Notes: generated from the letters alone by a model not told the origin. 64,000 bases of DNA from Lates calcarifer (GCF_001640805.2 NC_066837.1:18903501-18967500); one strand, 5' to 3'; positions 48,522 to 60,592 are shown, numbered from the stretch's first letter. Numbers and translations are program-made.

Positions 48522-48616
48522 AGCGGCAGAACCACGCCCGAGAGCTGGTGAGAGAGGCCGACCTGTCGCAGTGGGACGCTTTAGTCATCATGTCAGGAGA
48601 TGGACTTCTGTATGAG
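48522..48616 (+). CDS. sphk1: Sphingosine kinase coding exon 3 (catalytic SGDG)
   Basis: Acceptor TTTTTGCAG ends at 48521 and donor GTAAAA begins at 48617. The exon completes Glu192 and encodes residues 193-223, leaving phase 0. It contains E-R-Q-N-H-A-R-E-L-V (192-201) and the catalytic motif S-G-D-G-L-L-Y-E (216-223), where Asp218 corresponds to the general base that deprotonates sphingosine. Mammalian enzymes have His at the position of Tyr222; the motif is otherwise intact. The SGDG segment is diagnostic of the lipid kinase superfamily, and the E-R-Q-N-H-A-R-E run of sphingosine kinases. Confidence 0.96.
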
Positions 48617-49521
48617 GTAAAAAAAAGACATAAACACAATATTCATGTCCAAACTCACGACTGTTTGTCTGGATTTAGCGTAGAAGAATGAATAAAAGTC
48701 AACATTGCAGACATTTGTCATTGCTTTAAACTAAAATGTCTGTTTTTCCTGCTGTTGTATATCGAGATGAACATCATCAGCTATAAAAGTTTTCCAAATA
48801 AAAATCTATCATAGATGGACCTTGTGAATTTTGGTTGCATCTCATCACAAACCTCACATTGTTATGTCCTTACTACATTAAAGCAGTTGTTGTAGTTCCT
48901 GTTCTCAACACATTTACGCATAAACTAAACTATACTAAACAGTACATCCTGATTTCCTTCACACCAGGTTTTTACAAAACAGAAAACAAACAAACAAAAA
49001 AAGGAATAGAGCCTATGCAACATTGCTTGGGTGGTGTCTGTTTATGGTTGTGAAATAAAGTGTATTATTATTATAATATTACATTAATAAATTAGATGAT
49101 CTTTTAATAACTGAATCATTGTTTAAGGTGGTTTTTGCAGCAAAAACGATTTTCCAGTTCAAGCTTCTCTAATCTGATGTTTGTTGTTTTATATTGTTGT
49201 AAACTAAATATCTTTGAGTCAACACAAGCAAGGCGAATTTTACCTGATAAACAAAAGTCTAAAATTGTCAAAAGTGTGATTTAAATCAGTAGATGTCTGA
49301 CAAGAAGACTATGAATCTGTTCAATTTTCAGTGCTTGACAGCTTTTGTTACTCTCTTTGAACACGTCATTATAAACGTACTGTTGTTTGGTATTCAGCGC
49401 TGTGAGCTGTGTGATAGTTGTGTGGGATGGAGTCTGTTTCTTCTGTGGCCTCTAAAAAACAATAATATGTATTTTTTTTATCTGTCCGCCTAATCAAAGC
49501 TGTACTTTCTGTGTCTGTCAG
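48617..49521 (+). other. Sphingosine kinase intron 3 (0.9 kb)
   Basis: Short AT-rich intron with GT-AG borders and no other feature seen. Confidence 0.85.
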
Positions 49522-49637
49522 GTGATAAATGGCCTGCTGGAGAGAGCAGACTGGGAGGAGGCCATCCGCACCCCTCTGGGTATCCTTCCTGGTGGATCAG
49601 GCAACGCCTTGGCTGCATCCATACATCACTACTCTGG
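49522..49637 (+). CDS. sphk1: Sphingosine kinase coding exon 4 (C3 motif)
   Basis: Acceptor GTGTCTGTCAG ends at 49521 and donor GTGAGC begins at 49638. It encodes residues 224-261 and two bases of codon 262. It contains V-I-N-G-L-L-E-R (224-231) and the glycine-rich C3 segment I-L-P-G-G-S-G-N-A-L-A-A-S (244-256), which forms part of the ATP pocket. Phase matches exon 3 (0) and exon 5 (2). Confidence 0.96.
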
Positions 49638-49754
49638 GTGAGCCGCACGCAGAATCATGAATAAAACCAAGCCTGTGTTGACCTGACCAATGTACTTACA
49701 ACACTGTATGTCTCATGACTGCACACGCACCTCTTCTCTAGCCGGGTGATGTAA

Positions 49755-49870
49755 CAGGTTAATTAATTATTAATCGATTAGCTGACAGAAAATGTGATAC
49801 GTTACATACTCAAGTAATCGAGAAAATCACTGTCAGATTAATAAACACTGAAAATAATTGTTAGTTACTG
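49755..49870 (+). repeat. Dispersed repeat family B, internally deleted copy
   Basis: Both ends of the family are present (GGTTAATTAATTATTAATCG, then CAGATTAATAAACACTGAAAA and ATAATTGTTAGTTAC), but the roughly 200-bp middle is missing. Internal deletion is typical of MITE copies. Confidence 0.6.
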
Positions 49871-50214
49871 TAGATAAAAATATCTTTTAAAGAATCTAAT
49901 CTGCAGACTAACCCTTAACATAGTGCTCCATAGAAACCAGTCTAACCAGTTAGCTCACACACTGAGTTGTTACACATCATTCCAGGCTTAGAGGTTTTGA
50001 GTTTCATTTGCGTGCATACAATACATACATACTGTACATAGATAACTGTGGTTTAAATCAGATTATGCAATGGGTAGTTTTAGCCAAATGGTGGTTTAAG
50101 ATGTGCTCCAAAAATATCAGCTCATCTCTCCCATCAGACAGAACTACCTGTGCTTTATACTTTTTTTCTAATAATTTTTCACCTATATTCAATAGTCTCT
50201 AATAATAGTTTTTA

Positions 50215-50335
50215 TTCTGTTATTGTATTAGATTTTGTCACTGTATTTTCACTGTTTTTTGGAGCTATGTCTGGCACAGGAATTTCCTTCGGGATTAATA
50301 AAGCTCTATCTTATCTTACCTTCATGAAAAGACTA
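50215..50335 (+). repeat. Possible LINE 3' tail fragment
   Basis: The segment has GCACAGGAATTTCCTTCGGG followed by ATTAATAAAGCTCTATCTTATCTTACC. An aatttcc-t-cgggat-aataaag-tct pattern ending in a TATC-like microsatellite is typical of 3' ends of fish non-LTR retrotransposons. No reverse transcriptase sequence is present, so this is a pattern-based call. Confidence 0.45.
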
Positions 50336-51666
50336 GACCAGACACAAGGAACTAATGTAGCTGTCAGGAGAAGTAGTTCTGTCTGTTTTTAGTCGTCTGT
50401 GCAGAAGACGAGGACATGCAGTGTGTAATGGCTATAATCCCCCTGAGTCTGGTGTAGTTCAGCAGAGCCTGCAGTACTGATGGTGTGCAGTACCTCAACT
50501 GTCTTGTTATAATAACAGGTATTTTTGCTGTAGTGTGAAATCCTGTGGCCAGCTCCAGACAGAACCACTGGGTTATGATATGATGATTAAATCAGAGTTA
50601 GTATTTTTTTAGTATCACTGTAGATACAGTGTTTTTTTTATAAGTGAGCCTCAGACACACATGGTCAGTCGGTCCTGCCTCCCTGGTGCCTTTCAAAGTA
50701 AAATGGACTCATCTCATCTGAATTAATTATTAATGATTTGCTCATTTGAGTGACTGTTTGCAGTTCGTTCAACCAGAACAAAGAGGAACAGAGAGGAGAA
50801 GCTGAAGGACAGAAAGAAAGGAGGAAAGAGCGAATGAATGAACAATATTAGAAACTGATCAGACTCAGAGATGGATAAACTCACTGATTGCTCTTTAAAT
50901 AATATGCAGTTTACTATCATATATGACAAAGATAAGCAGCAGATCTTCACCAAGTTCGAACTTTCAAATACCATTTTGCTGTTACTTTTACTTTAAGAGA
51001 GCGTACAAGTTTCCTCAGGCTTAACGTGTGTTATGATATCCATATTTAACTTTTCTCCAGCTTTTACATCCTGATAGTTCCTCAGTCTGTGGTGCAGCAA
51101 AGTCTGTGAACCCCTGCACCATCATGGAAGAGGTATTATTTCAGTGCACAGTGGCCTTCCAGTGTAGGTAGTAGGTGTAGTTTAATGAAGATGTTACTCC
51201 ATTGCCTGTGTTTTGTGTCCTTTCTTCTTAAAAGTCACTTGGTGTCACAAGGAAATGAAAAACCTCAACCTTTAAGCTGCTCCTGCTGTTTGTAGATCAC
51301 ATGAAGACATATCTTGCCCTTTTGCCTTTTTGCATTTATTTTTCAAACTGTCACTTTGGGTCTCATTGTATTTATCGATTTTTTTTTCAGCCTTTTTGCT
51401 GCTTTTTGTTTTTTTCTCAGTTGGATTTCTGACTAAGTAAAGGCTAAATTAAATAGATTAAGAATAAAATGAAATGAAGGAAAACATCTCCCACTGATGG
51501 TTCTGTCTTCACCAAAGAGCCACATTCATTCATCCCTTCGACTGCATCTGCCAATCAGCTTCTCATCAAACAATGGTCCTCCAGCCGGAGCGTCAACAAT
51601 GAGAGGAAGGGACCAGACTCTGTATTGTTTACCCTCCTCTCACACTCCCGGGGCGTCCAGAAAACA

Positions 51667-51706
<40 letters not shown>
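51667..51706. repeat. CT microsatellite
   Basis: CT tract of about 40 bp with one CG interruption. Confidence 0.94.
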
Positions 51707-51711
<5 letters not shown>

Positions 51712-52104
51712 GCGGTTGCTGCAGGCTGTCCTGCAGTGGCCCTGGCCAGAGTGTATTTGGTATTATTCCCAGCTGAATGTAGGGTTCACTGAGGCTGCGT
51801 GGATCAAACGAGTGACAGCTAGAATGTATCTGGTATTATGCAACGCAGTGAACAGGTTCGCTGAGTGAGGGTTTAATGTGTTTCTGTACACAAACATGAG
51901 CACGAGCTGGAACATCATCTGTGAGTGCTGATGGTTTCTGAAGTGACAGGTGTGACACTTCAATGTGAGTGAGAGTCTCCCTCCCCTGGTGGTTCACAGG
52001 CACTGCATAAAAATACTTAAAGTAGATGATGGGATGTGGAAAGATAAGGAGCTTATGTAGTTTGTGGACAAAACAGTTGCTGCACCTTGAACCTGATTAT
52101 CAGT

Positions 52105-52970
52105 TTGACTCTCAGCAGTAGAGGAAGAAGTGCTTCGATCCTTTACTGAACTAAAAGTACCAGTGCAAAATACTGACCAAGAAGTACAGAATTGTGTCCC
52201 CCGTGAATGATATATTATTGTATATGACATAATTCTTCAATACATAAGCAGCATTTTACTGTTGGTTGAAATGGAGCTTCTTTAACTACTCTATATATTG
52301 TCACATAGTTTAGTTGAGTGGTTCCCAGACAAAGTAATTTTAGAGCGATTGCGATTGCATTTGTGCATCGAGTCAATGATTAGATGCAGATTTGCTGAGG
52401 ATGGTGTGAGTTGAAGATTGTTAGAAAGAAATTGTGCATAATGACAGAAAGAAGCAGCGTTTCTGAGTTTCTAAGCACAAACACATGTTCCTTTGTTGAC
52501 TAGCTTTCAGCTAACATCTGAGCCGTTGGTGTACAGGCTGTTTAGGGTGAATAAATGCAAACGGTGCCAATGATGCTGTAAAAAGAGACGGCCCCTCCAA
52601 AGAATCACGATAAATCTGTGGATCATTGAGATGATTCGAAAAAACAACTTCAATATAAATTTATATTTATTTTACATAGAATTTTCTATACTTATGAATT
52701 GAAATAATTTGAACAGCGTGTTTAAATAAAACCATCTGTGAAGTTAAGAGGGCAAAGCTTTTTTAGGTTACTCACAGTCATTTAAATAACTTGTGTTTTT
52801 TTTGTAAAATGTTCATCTTTAAATAAACTATTGTCTGCAACTGTCAGATGAATTAGTGGAGTTAGAAGTAGAAAAACTGCCAGCACTAAAGTAAAGTGCA
52901 TGTCCCTCAACATCGTACAAAAGTTCAGTAATTGAATAAATGTACTTAGTTACTTTCCACCCATAATGAT
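52105..52970 (+). repeat. Dispersed repeat family C, interrupted copy
   Basis: The left part starts AGCAGTAGAGGAAGAAGTGC and includes AAGCAGCATTTTACTGTTGG. The right part includes CTGTCAGATGAATTAGTGGAG and ends AATGTACTTAGTTACTTTCC-ACCC. About 450 bp of unrelated sequence lies between the two parts, so this may be an insertion into the element or a diverged middle. Confidence 0.6.
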
Positions 52971-53689
52971 ACAGACAAACTGTGAGGGGAGGTGAGATCG
53001 TATTATTTCTTGACCTTCTCACCAGATAATGATTAGAAAGAAACAGAGTCGTGGAAATGTAGATGAGACTGTTTGGACGTCAAGACTGGTGGATAAATTC
53101 AGGATGATGAATATGGAGATATCTGCAGGGCCACAGCCAGTGAACTCCACTGAGACGTCCAGTCATCACTGTAATTGGCTGTGGGTGGTAACAGCAGGCA
53201 AATCTGTGTGTGTGTGTGTGAGGGGTGTTATCATGACCTTCCACCCCTGTCTCCGTTCTCCCAGATGGGGTTGTCTTTGTTGTCTGACTGGCCTGTCATG
53301 TCTGAAGGCCCATAAGCTGATTCTGTCCCACCTCCAAGATTTGTCCTTGAGCCACCCCACCCCCCACCCCCGACTCACCCTACTACTCCCCCACCCTCAC
53401 CCTTCTCCCTTCATAGCTCATCTACCTCCTCTCTCCCCTCTGTATTTTTACAATTACACAATAAGGTCACAGTTACCCTGGTATTGTATAACACTCCTCT
53501 CATAGCTCATTCCCCAAAACACACACAAGCCTCGACCCACTTCCTAACCCAAAAATATTAAGTGCACCTTCCTGTTTATATTTTGGTGTCTGCATCTTAC
53601 TTTTGAAGCTAGATTTTTAACTGTCTCAGCATTGAGGGCTGGTGTATGGCTGAAACGAAAAAGAGTGCAGTTGTTACCAGCTTCTCTAA

Positions 53690-53880
53690 ATGTGTTTGCT
53701 GTTTTTACTGTTAATTACATTTCTTTGGGTTTTTGACTGTTAATTGGACAAAATAGTTTCTTTATAGAAATCATCTTAGCCTGTGGGAAGCTCTGACAGG
53801 CATTTTTCACTATGTTCTGACATTTTTTTCGACTGAGAAGAGAATTAATAATAAAAATAAGCATTAGTTGCAGCCCCATG
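53690..53880 (+). repeat. Dispersed repeat family B, 3' two-thirds
   Basis: Blocks TTTGCTGTTTTTACTGTTAATT, CATTTCTTTGGGTTTTTGAC, GCATTTTTCACTATGTTCTGAC, and the end GCATTAGTTGCAGCCCCA match the family order. Confidence 0.7.
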
Positions 53881-54175
53881 CTGGTGTCCACCTTGGATGT
53901 GCTGCATCTTTGCCCTCTAAATGAGAAGACCTTGGCCTATTTAATTAGAGCCAAAGCTGCCTCATAGACAAGCTCCTACTTCTAAGTATAGAGGCTGTAA
54001 ACACAACCTGTCACACATCAAGTGCATTTGGTTGGAAATATATACACTAAACACACCCTGAGATGGAAGTAGTTCTGTGGTTGCTGTTGTTTTATTGTAA
54101 AAATAACACTTCACAGAGCTAACAGACTAAACAGAGGCATGTTATTAATATTGGTCGCTGTGACAGTGTATTGTT

Positions 54176-54245
54176 ATTAAACCTTAGGAACTCTCTTGAG
54201 ATACATGATCTCTTTAACAAGAGAGACCTGGTCAAAATAAAGCCA
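54176..54245 (+). repeat. Dispersed repeat family D, second copy
   Basis: TTGAGATACATGATCTCTTT, then AACAAGAGAGACCTGGTCAAAA, paralleling 24250-24345. It lies 130 bp upstream of the exon 5 acceptor. Confidence 0.6.
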
Positions 54246-54377
54246 GATAAAAAGTCCATTCAAACACCTTTCACATGCAGTTTATATGAGCATGTCTTCA
54301 GATGACACTTGTAGGCAGTGTAAAATGATCTCTGTGGCTTCAGGGATTGTGACTAACCTTCATTTCTCCTCCTCCAG

Positions 54378-55266
54378 AGCGTCTCCGGTGTCCAGTGAGG
54401 AGCTCCTGGTCAGCTGTGGTTTCCTGCTCTGTAAAGGACTGGTGTCCCGTATGGATCTGGTCTCCATCCATCTCTTCTCCAGCCCTCGTCTCTTCTCCTT
54501 TCTCTCTCTGGCCTGGGGATTTGTGGCGGATGTGGACATAGAGAGCGAGAAGTACCGTCATGTGGGAGCCGCCAGGTTCACTGTGGGCACGCTGGTGAGG
54601 CTGGCTTCTCTCCGTGTCTACAAAGGAAAGCTGGCTTACCTGCCTGCCGCCAAAGACTACAGCAATGAGGAAGGCATGAGAAACAACATGACACTGCACT
54701 GCAACAATCAAGCGTCCTCCCTGAGTCTGGCCTCTGCGCTGTGCCGCCAGTCCAGAGACTCTTCCTGTCAGAACACCTTCCATAACTCCTGCCACTCCAA
54801 CAACTCCCTCAAAGTGCGGAGGACGGAGAGCACGCCTTCCAGAAGCGCCACCAAAGCTCTCCCTGGCCCACCTGACTCCCTGCTGCTGCCCCTGGACCAG
54901 CCGCTGCCCAGTGATTGGGTGGTGGTCCAGGAGGAAGACTTTGTCCTCATTCTGGCCATGTACCAGTCCCACCTGGCGGAGGACCTGCTGGCAGCGCCAG
55001 ACGCCACCTTGGACGACGGGGTCATCCATCTTTTCTACGTCAGAGCAGGAATATCACGCACTGCTCTGCTGAGGCTTTTCCTAGCCATGGAGAAGGGCGC
55101 ACATCTGGCTACTAACTGTCAACATCTGGTGCACACCAAGGTGCGGGCGCTCAGGCTGGAGCCATATTCACCCAAAGGGATAATAACAGTAGATGGAGAA
55201 GTGGTGGAGTACGGGCCAGTGCAAGCAGAGGTGCACAGAGGTCTGACGAGATTAATCACTGGATGA
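54378..55266 (+). CDS. sphk1: Sphingosine kinase coding exon 5 (C4, C5 and stop)
   Basis: Acceptor TTTCTCCTCCTCCAG ends at 54377. The exon completes Gly262 and encodes residues 263-557 with TGA at 55264-55266. C4 is F-L-S-L-A-W-G-F-V-A-D-V-D-I-E-S-E-K-Y-R (303-322). Its Asp315 corresponds to the sphingosine-binding Asp178 of human SPHK1 and Arg322 to the ATP-contacting Arg185. A Ser/Asn-rich insert of about 77 residues (354-430) separates the two halves: longer than in SPHK1, shorter than in SPHK2. C5 holds V-D-G-E (533-536). The following V-E-Y-G-P is SPHK2-like, while H-L-F-Y-V-R-A-G and A-M-E-K-G upstream are SPHK1-like. The enzyme phosphorylates sphingosine to sphingosine-1-phosphate. Five exons total 1674 nt with no phase conflict, so the gene appears intact. 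Confidence 0.95.
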
Positions 55267-55319
55267 ACTGAACAAACACCACCAGCTTTTATCTTTGCTG
55301 TTAAAGGTTGAAGGTGTTT

Positions 55320-55325
55320 AATAAA
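55320..55325 (+). terminator. Polyadenylation signal AATAAA of the kinase gene
   Basis: A canonical AATAAA lies 54 nt after the stop codon. A further AATAAA at 59270-59275, followed by a GT-rich stretch, could serve a much longer 3' UTR, but nothing in between supports that directly. Confidence 0.55.
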
Positions 55326-57548
55326 CAACTTTTAGCATTTCAAATGAAGAGGTACAGGAGCAAAGTTATGGATGTAAAACTCATTTACTTTTATCTGCAA
55401 TGGGGTTTGTTTTCTCTTTTTTTTTGAAGAAAATGCTGTGACACTGATGGGATATTACATGAAACAAGTGCCGTGTATGGAGACTCAAAGTGTCCAAAAT
55501 TAGATAATTTGTCAAAGATAAATAATCATAGGAAAAAATGCAGAGAAAGCATAAAATATAACCATTAAATCTTTTTTCAAATTCAGCTTATTGTTATGAA
55601 ATTATTTCATCCTGCTGTTTTTTTACAATAAGAGCATTTGTGGCAGCCAATTTTTAACATTTCAAAATGCCCTTTTTGCTAAATTTGTTTTTATTTTGCA
55701 TATATTAATTAAAACTGTCTTTATTTGTCAGTCAGGACAAACGGGGCAGAGCCTGTTATGTGATTAGTTTGGCTTGTTGAGACCAAAGCCACATCACATA
55801 ACAGAGTCAGACTGATGCACAAAGACCCACTAAAGTCCTAAACTAAGATATATTTTGAAGAACTTAAAAAAATAAAACTTGTTAAGACACTGACTTGTGC
55901 GCACATAGTAATAAAATATCACCCCTCAGGGCCTCCATACTTTGAAAGGAAAAGGAAAATAAATAGTCTTACAATACTATTATTGTGAAAATTTCATAAT
56001 GATGAGCTTAGATTTTATTAATGTATTGATGCATTTCACTGTTTAATACCTCTCTTTATTTAATATTGAACACTTTCGAGTCTCCATAGCCACTATTGAA
56101 CGTACTGTAGTAGATAATGTCAGCCTTGCTTTACAGGCACAAACACGAACACATACAGACTCATGTGGAGTGTTTCGCCTCCACGGAAAGAAATTCATCA
56201 CCATCTGTAGCCTGCGGTATCTCATCTTGTTTATTGCTGCATGGAGAGCATTTCGTCTCTATCCTGAATCTGACATATGAGCCTGAATTACAGCATCTTA
56301 CGCAACAGCGAAAGATTGGATTTATGCCTTCACAGCTCCTCTGCAGTACGATGGAGACAATGTGTGTGTGTGATGCGGTAAATGTGAGGTAGTGGGGATG
56401 TCAATGTGGAGTCGTCATCACCCTGGTTTGGAGGTGATGAAGCTTTGTGTTTATTGAAAACAAAGGGTCAGAAGTAGTTGAGTCACCATCGGTGCTCATC
56501 TGCTCTGCCATGGCACACTGCTGAGTAACGTGGAGGACGGTTTACCTCCAGTTTGTGCTCCAGCAGGAGTAAAACAAATCCCAAGAAAGCACATTGCAGA
56601 ACACATTATTAAATATAACTATTTATATATAATTTATTTCCTCATATCAAGGCTGTTTGGGATGGTCTCACCGCCTGGTCACCAGACCAATATAGTGTCA
56701 GATTAGTTGCCTTAAAATCTTGTTGGCGTCATCCTGGGTTCCTAAACCAAACATGTTACCTTTGTTTTTTAATCTTATTATTTTTATTTTATTCTGATAT
56801 AAAGACACAACTCTTCGTAGTGAAGAAGTCATGTTAAAGTCTCCAAGGTGCTACAGAAGCACAGGAGCAATTAAATGAAAGTGAACAGTGAGACTGCAAC
56901 ATATTTAAAGGGTCAGCTAACCCAAATCCTTTTTTTTTTTTTTTTTTTTTCCTGTAGCAGATCCTCCTTTTAGATTCTAATGTTTTATGATCATTTTGGA
57001 GGAAACAGTTTGTGATGCTGTTGAACTGTATTACATTACCATTATCATTAATGACTAACTAATAAATAAATTCCAGAGGCTGATGTCAAAACCTGCTCAA
57101 ATAAGACCTATCTGCAACTATCTGCAGGACTAGATACTGTTAAAGGTCAAAGAAAATACTGGATGAACTGACCCTTTAATCCAGCTATTCATTGCACTCT
57201 GCGTGATCACAGGGTTTATTTAATTGTTTAATTAATTGGTGTTTTTCCTGTACCTGTGTATCACTGACTAAATTAGCAACCACTCTATTGGAACTAATGT
57301 AAGAAATCACTGAAATGAAGTAGATACAAAATGACAAAGAAAGTAGACAAGCTGATGATAACTGTGTGAAAGCAGCTGCAGCTCTGCTCCTGGTCAAGTG
57401 ACTGACATGTTTTAGTGCCTCAATGTGCTCCACGGCTGCATCCTCCCTCCCTCCATCCCCGACATCTCATTCTTCTGCTTTCATCCATCCATCCATTCGC
57501 TGCTTTAAGTACTGCAGTGCTCTGCAGAGCAGTTTCTGGCCACAACTG

Positions 57549-57561
57549 TATATATATATAT

Positions 57562-57617
<56 letters not shown>

Positions 57618-57618
57618 A
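57549..57618. repeat. Compound TA/CA microsatellite
   Basis: A short TA tract followed by about 45 bp of CA. Confidence 0.95.
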
Positions 57619-58773
57619 GGCTTTCCCCCCATGTAGGATTTATCAGTGATCACCTAGGTGTCCTTACCATTGAGCTTTAAGTTGCATGGAAATGGAAATG
57701 ATGACTAAGGTTTGTGGCCTACACAAGGAAAAGTCAGATGTTGTTTGCCTGTTTAGTTTTGGGCTTTCAGAGTCAGGGTGAAATGAACTCTAGGTGGTCA
57801 TGCCTTAAACAGTGGGTCTGGGGGTTTAAGTTGGTTAAAACAGCACGGTGAGAGGGAGGGGGGAGCAGAGAGGGAAGAGAGAGGGAGAAGGAAAGGAGGA
57901 GGAGGGGGGAGATATTGACTTGTTAAATGCTGCATGAGGTAGGCGGCGTTGTGTTCCTGACTGGGCGCCCTCATTCTTCCTCCTCACCGCAAGAAATCCT
58001 GTGGGAGCATTAGCAAACTGTCCTAACGCTGTGAGAAAAAAAGAGGAGGTGAACACACACACACGCACACAGTAACAATAATTGTAAAATTAGGAAATGT
58101 GACACAGACATTATCGAACCATTTTCTGGTTTTAAATAGGAACAAGAATGACAAAGGTCAGATTTTGAAACCTTGACGTGCCTACATGGCTGCAGTAAAA
58201 AATGCAAAGATGTTTGTGCTTCGTGTTTTAAATCAACATGCCACGAATACATTTGACACTGTAAAGACCAAAATTATTTTTTTCTAAACAGACATTCTTT
58301 CATACATGTTTTTGCACACGTTTGTTGCCAGTGCCAATGACATAGAGTTCATTTAACTGATTCATAGGCGCTAATTTAGTTAGTTTAAATTATGTTTATT
58401 CATGACAACAGGAATTCAGTTGAGGTTAACAAGCACATAAGATGGAAACAGTACTTGAAAACATGCTTGTTACACTTTGTGTTTGCTGTTATTTTAAGGG
58501 ACAAATGTGGTCTGTAGCACCAAATCTCTGAAAGAAATGCAGCCTCAAGATGTAAAAAAAATTTAATTTTGAGCAGCAGAAATATATATTTTCTGCTTTT
58601 CAGTTGTTTTTTCCAGGTGTTTCCCCCCATATCTAACAAAATAAATGATACACTTTCTTTTTTATGCCACAGAGTGCTACAGACCACTTTTCTCATCTTT
58701 TTATTTTCTATGCAAAGTCAGACTTCCTGTGTGTGATGCAGCGGTCCTTTTAACTGTTTGATGTGCCTTGATT

Positions 58774-58790
58774 GTGCTGCCTCCTGGTGG
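58774..58790 (-). promoter_or_regulatory. CTCF-like motif
   Basis: GTGCTGCCTCCTGGTGG resembles the reverse complement of the CTCF core consensus (CCACNAGGNGGCAG-like). It lies 3.5 kb downstream of the kinase gene. Single matches of this kind are weak evidence on their own. Confidence 0.3.
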
Positions 58791-60081
58791 TTTGAATACA
58801 GCGGTGCATTCACTGAATTCACTGAATGTGAAAATCAACTCATTAGTTTTCTCACCACATTTTTTTTTAAAAACTGAAGATTGAAGTCCTCCAGTATGAA
58901 CTGTTAAATGATGCTGCCTTTGTGCCGCCTCATCAATAACTATAACTAAGAATAACTAAGAAACTGGGGTGACAGAATCTAGTTTCTCTCTTTAGGTCAG
59001 TATGATTGAAAGTCAGGTTGTCCCAGTTAAATCAGACAAATGAAAAATCAGATGACGAAGGACCTGATGTACATTCCTCTGCTGTTTGTCTTTACCTGCT
59101 GCTTCTGTTGATTTGTGTGTTTTAAATGTTTACGGTGAAGGGAAACTTTTTTTTCTTCCACACTGAAGATTGAATGATTCTTTATTCAAAGAGAGATCTA
59201 TTTTTCCATGTAGACAAATGTCTGTAATTTTCTATCATCAAGTTGAACGTCGAGTGTTTTTGATTGAGAAATAAATGATAACAAAAGACTTGTCTGGGAT
59301 TTGGTTTATGAAACGTTTCCTTCATCTGCTTTTGGGACACTAAGGTGGAGTATTTTCTTTACAGACCAGCCTTGATACAAATTTACATTTGTGGACAGTT
59401 TCTGTGCACAAAGTAAATTTGTTTAATTTGTCCAAAAGTTACACTTTAACTCACCAAACCTGATGCCGATATAATCATTGTCACTGAAAGAGATCTTAAT
59501 TTGTGAGAGGGGGATTCTCCTCTTACATTTTCCCAGGGTGCAGCAACAAACTCATCAGTTCACTCAAATATTTTCAGTTCAATCAGTTAGCATTTAAACT
59601 GCTGACATAACTCAGCTTTTTCATAGTATGCCCACATACTATATTATCTTGTAGGATAAGTAAGGAGAGAGCTGAATAAATCAAGTAAAATAGCAACATT
59701 ATTCATTAAATAAATGTTGTGGTGAAATGCAATTACTTTGTGCTCCATCAACCTTCACATTAACACATTCATCCCTTTCCTTTGAGCTGCTCACCTTCTA
59801 CCAGCAGAAGACTCTATTTAAAGAAGAGCTGCTGAACAAAATATTGTATATCTGAAGCGATAATCACCTACATAATATTTCCTTATGATGACTGGAAATG
59901 TCAACAACTTGTCCATGTTTGTGCTACTACTATTCAACTACTGTGTATTTAAAAAAAAAAGGCTAGGTCTAAGCAAACAAGTATTGTGTCGGTTATTGTC
60001 AGCATGATGATGGAAAAATGAACCAGGTACACCAACCGATTTAGGAGATAAGCAATGATTTTTCTTGATACGATGCAATAC

Positions 60082-60150
60082 GAGTCGACTCTGTTGACTG
60101 TTAAGACGTCCCAGCACATTCCTGGTTGTGATTGCCAAATTTGGCAAAAA
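60082..60150 (+). repeat. Direct repeat copy 1 flanking the Maverick remnant
   Basis: The copy runs from GAGTCGACTCTGTTGAC through TTAAGACGTCCCAGCACATT to GATTGCCAAATTTGGCAAAAA. It matches 60593-60677 in the same orientation with about ten substitutions and one 13-bp difference. Confidence 0.8.
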
Positions 60151-60592
60151 TGTACAAACATCGCGTCAGAGGTTTGCATTGTTCATGAATGACCATAGTG
60201 TGTGTTTAATCAGTAGCTGAGCTATGCAAAGCTCGCAAATCAGACGTTTGCAGACTTGACAGTAACTCAGACGTGGGGTCTGGAGATAAAGGCTGTGTGC
60301 AGGGCTTGGTGAACTCAGGTCATTAACATTAACTGAGTTTTATATTGCCCTTATGCAGTTATCTCTGAAAGTCATCTCCATTTACGTAATAGCATGCAAT
60401 GGTCAGCCAATTTGCAAAACCAGAAGGTTTTGGAAACATTTTCAAATTTCTTAAATACCTTTAAGTCACTTATCCATTACAACAACAGAATCAGCAAAAG
60501 GGTTTAAATTGGCAATAGTTGTCTTTAAAGCACAGACTTCCTCACACACAGAGAAGAAGAGGAAGGGGAAAAGCCTTGCCTTCTAATGTGAT

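Larger units (their letters stand above)
49638..54377 (+). other. Sphingosine kinase intron 4 (4.7 kb)
   Basis: GT-AG borders; no nested gene seen. It carries repeat copies of families B (two), C and D, an LTR-less retroposon-like tail fragment and a CT microsatellite. Confidence 0.8.
55326..60081. other. Downstream flank of the kinase gene, no gene seen
   Basis: No reading frame with a recognisable domain occurs on either strand. The region is AT-rich with a poly-T run near 56931-56950, a compound TA/CA microsatellite, a purine-rich stretch at 57841-57911 and a CTCF-like motif. Part of it could be a long 3' UTR. Confidence 0.5.

Noticed and set aside
48109..48639. 176-codon minus-strand frame overlapping kinase exon 3
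   Set aside because: It is antisense to a conserved exon, so its openness over that part is a shadow; the remainder has no recognisable domain.
54340..55029. 229-codon minus-strand frame opposite exon 5
   Set aside because: Shadow of the conserved kinase exon, reflecting its codon composition.
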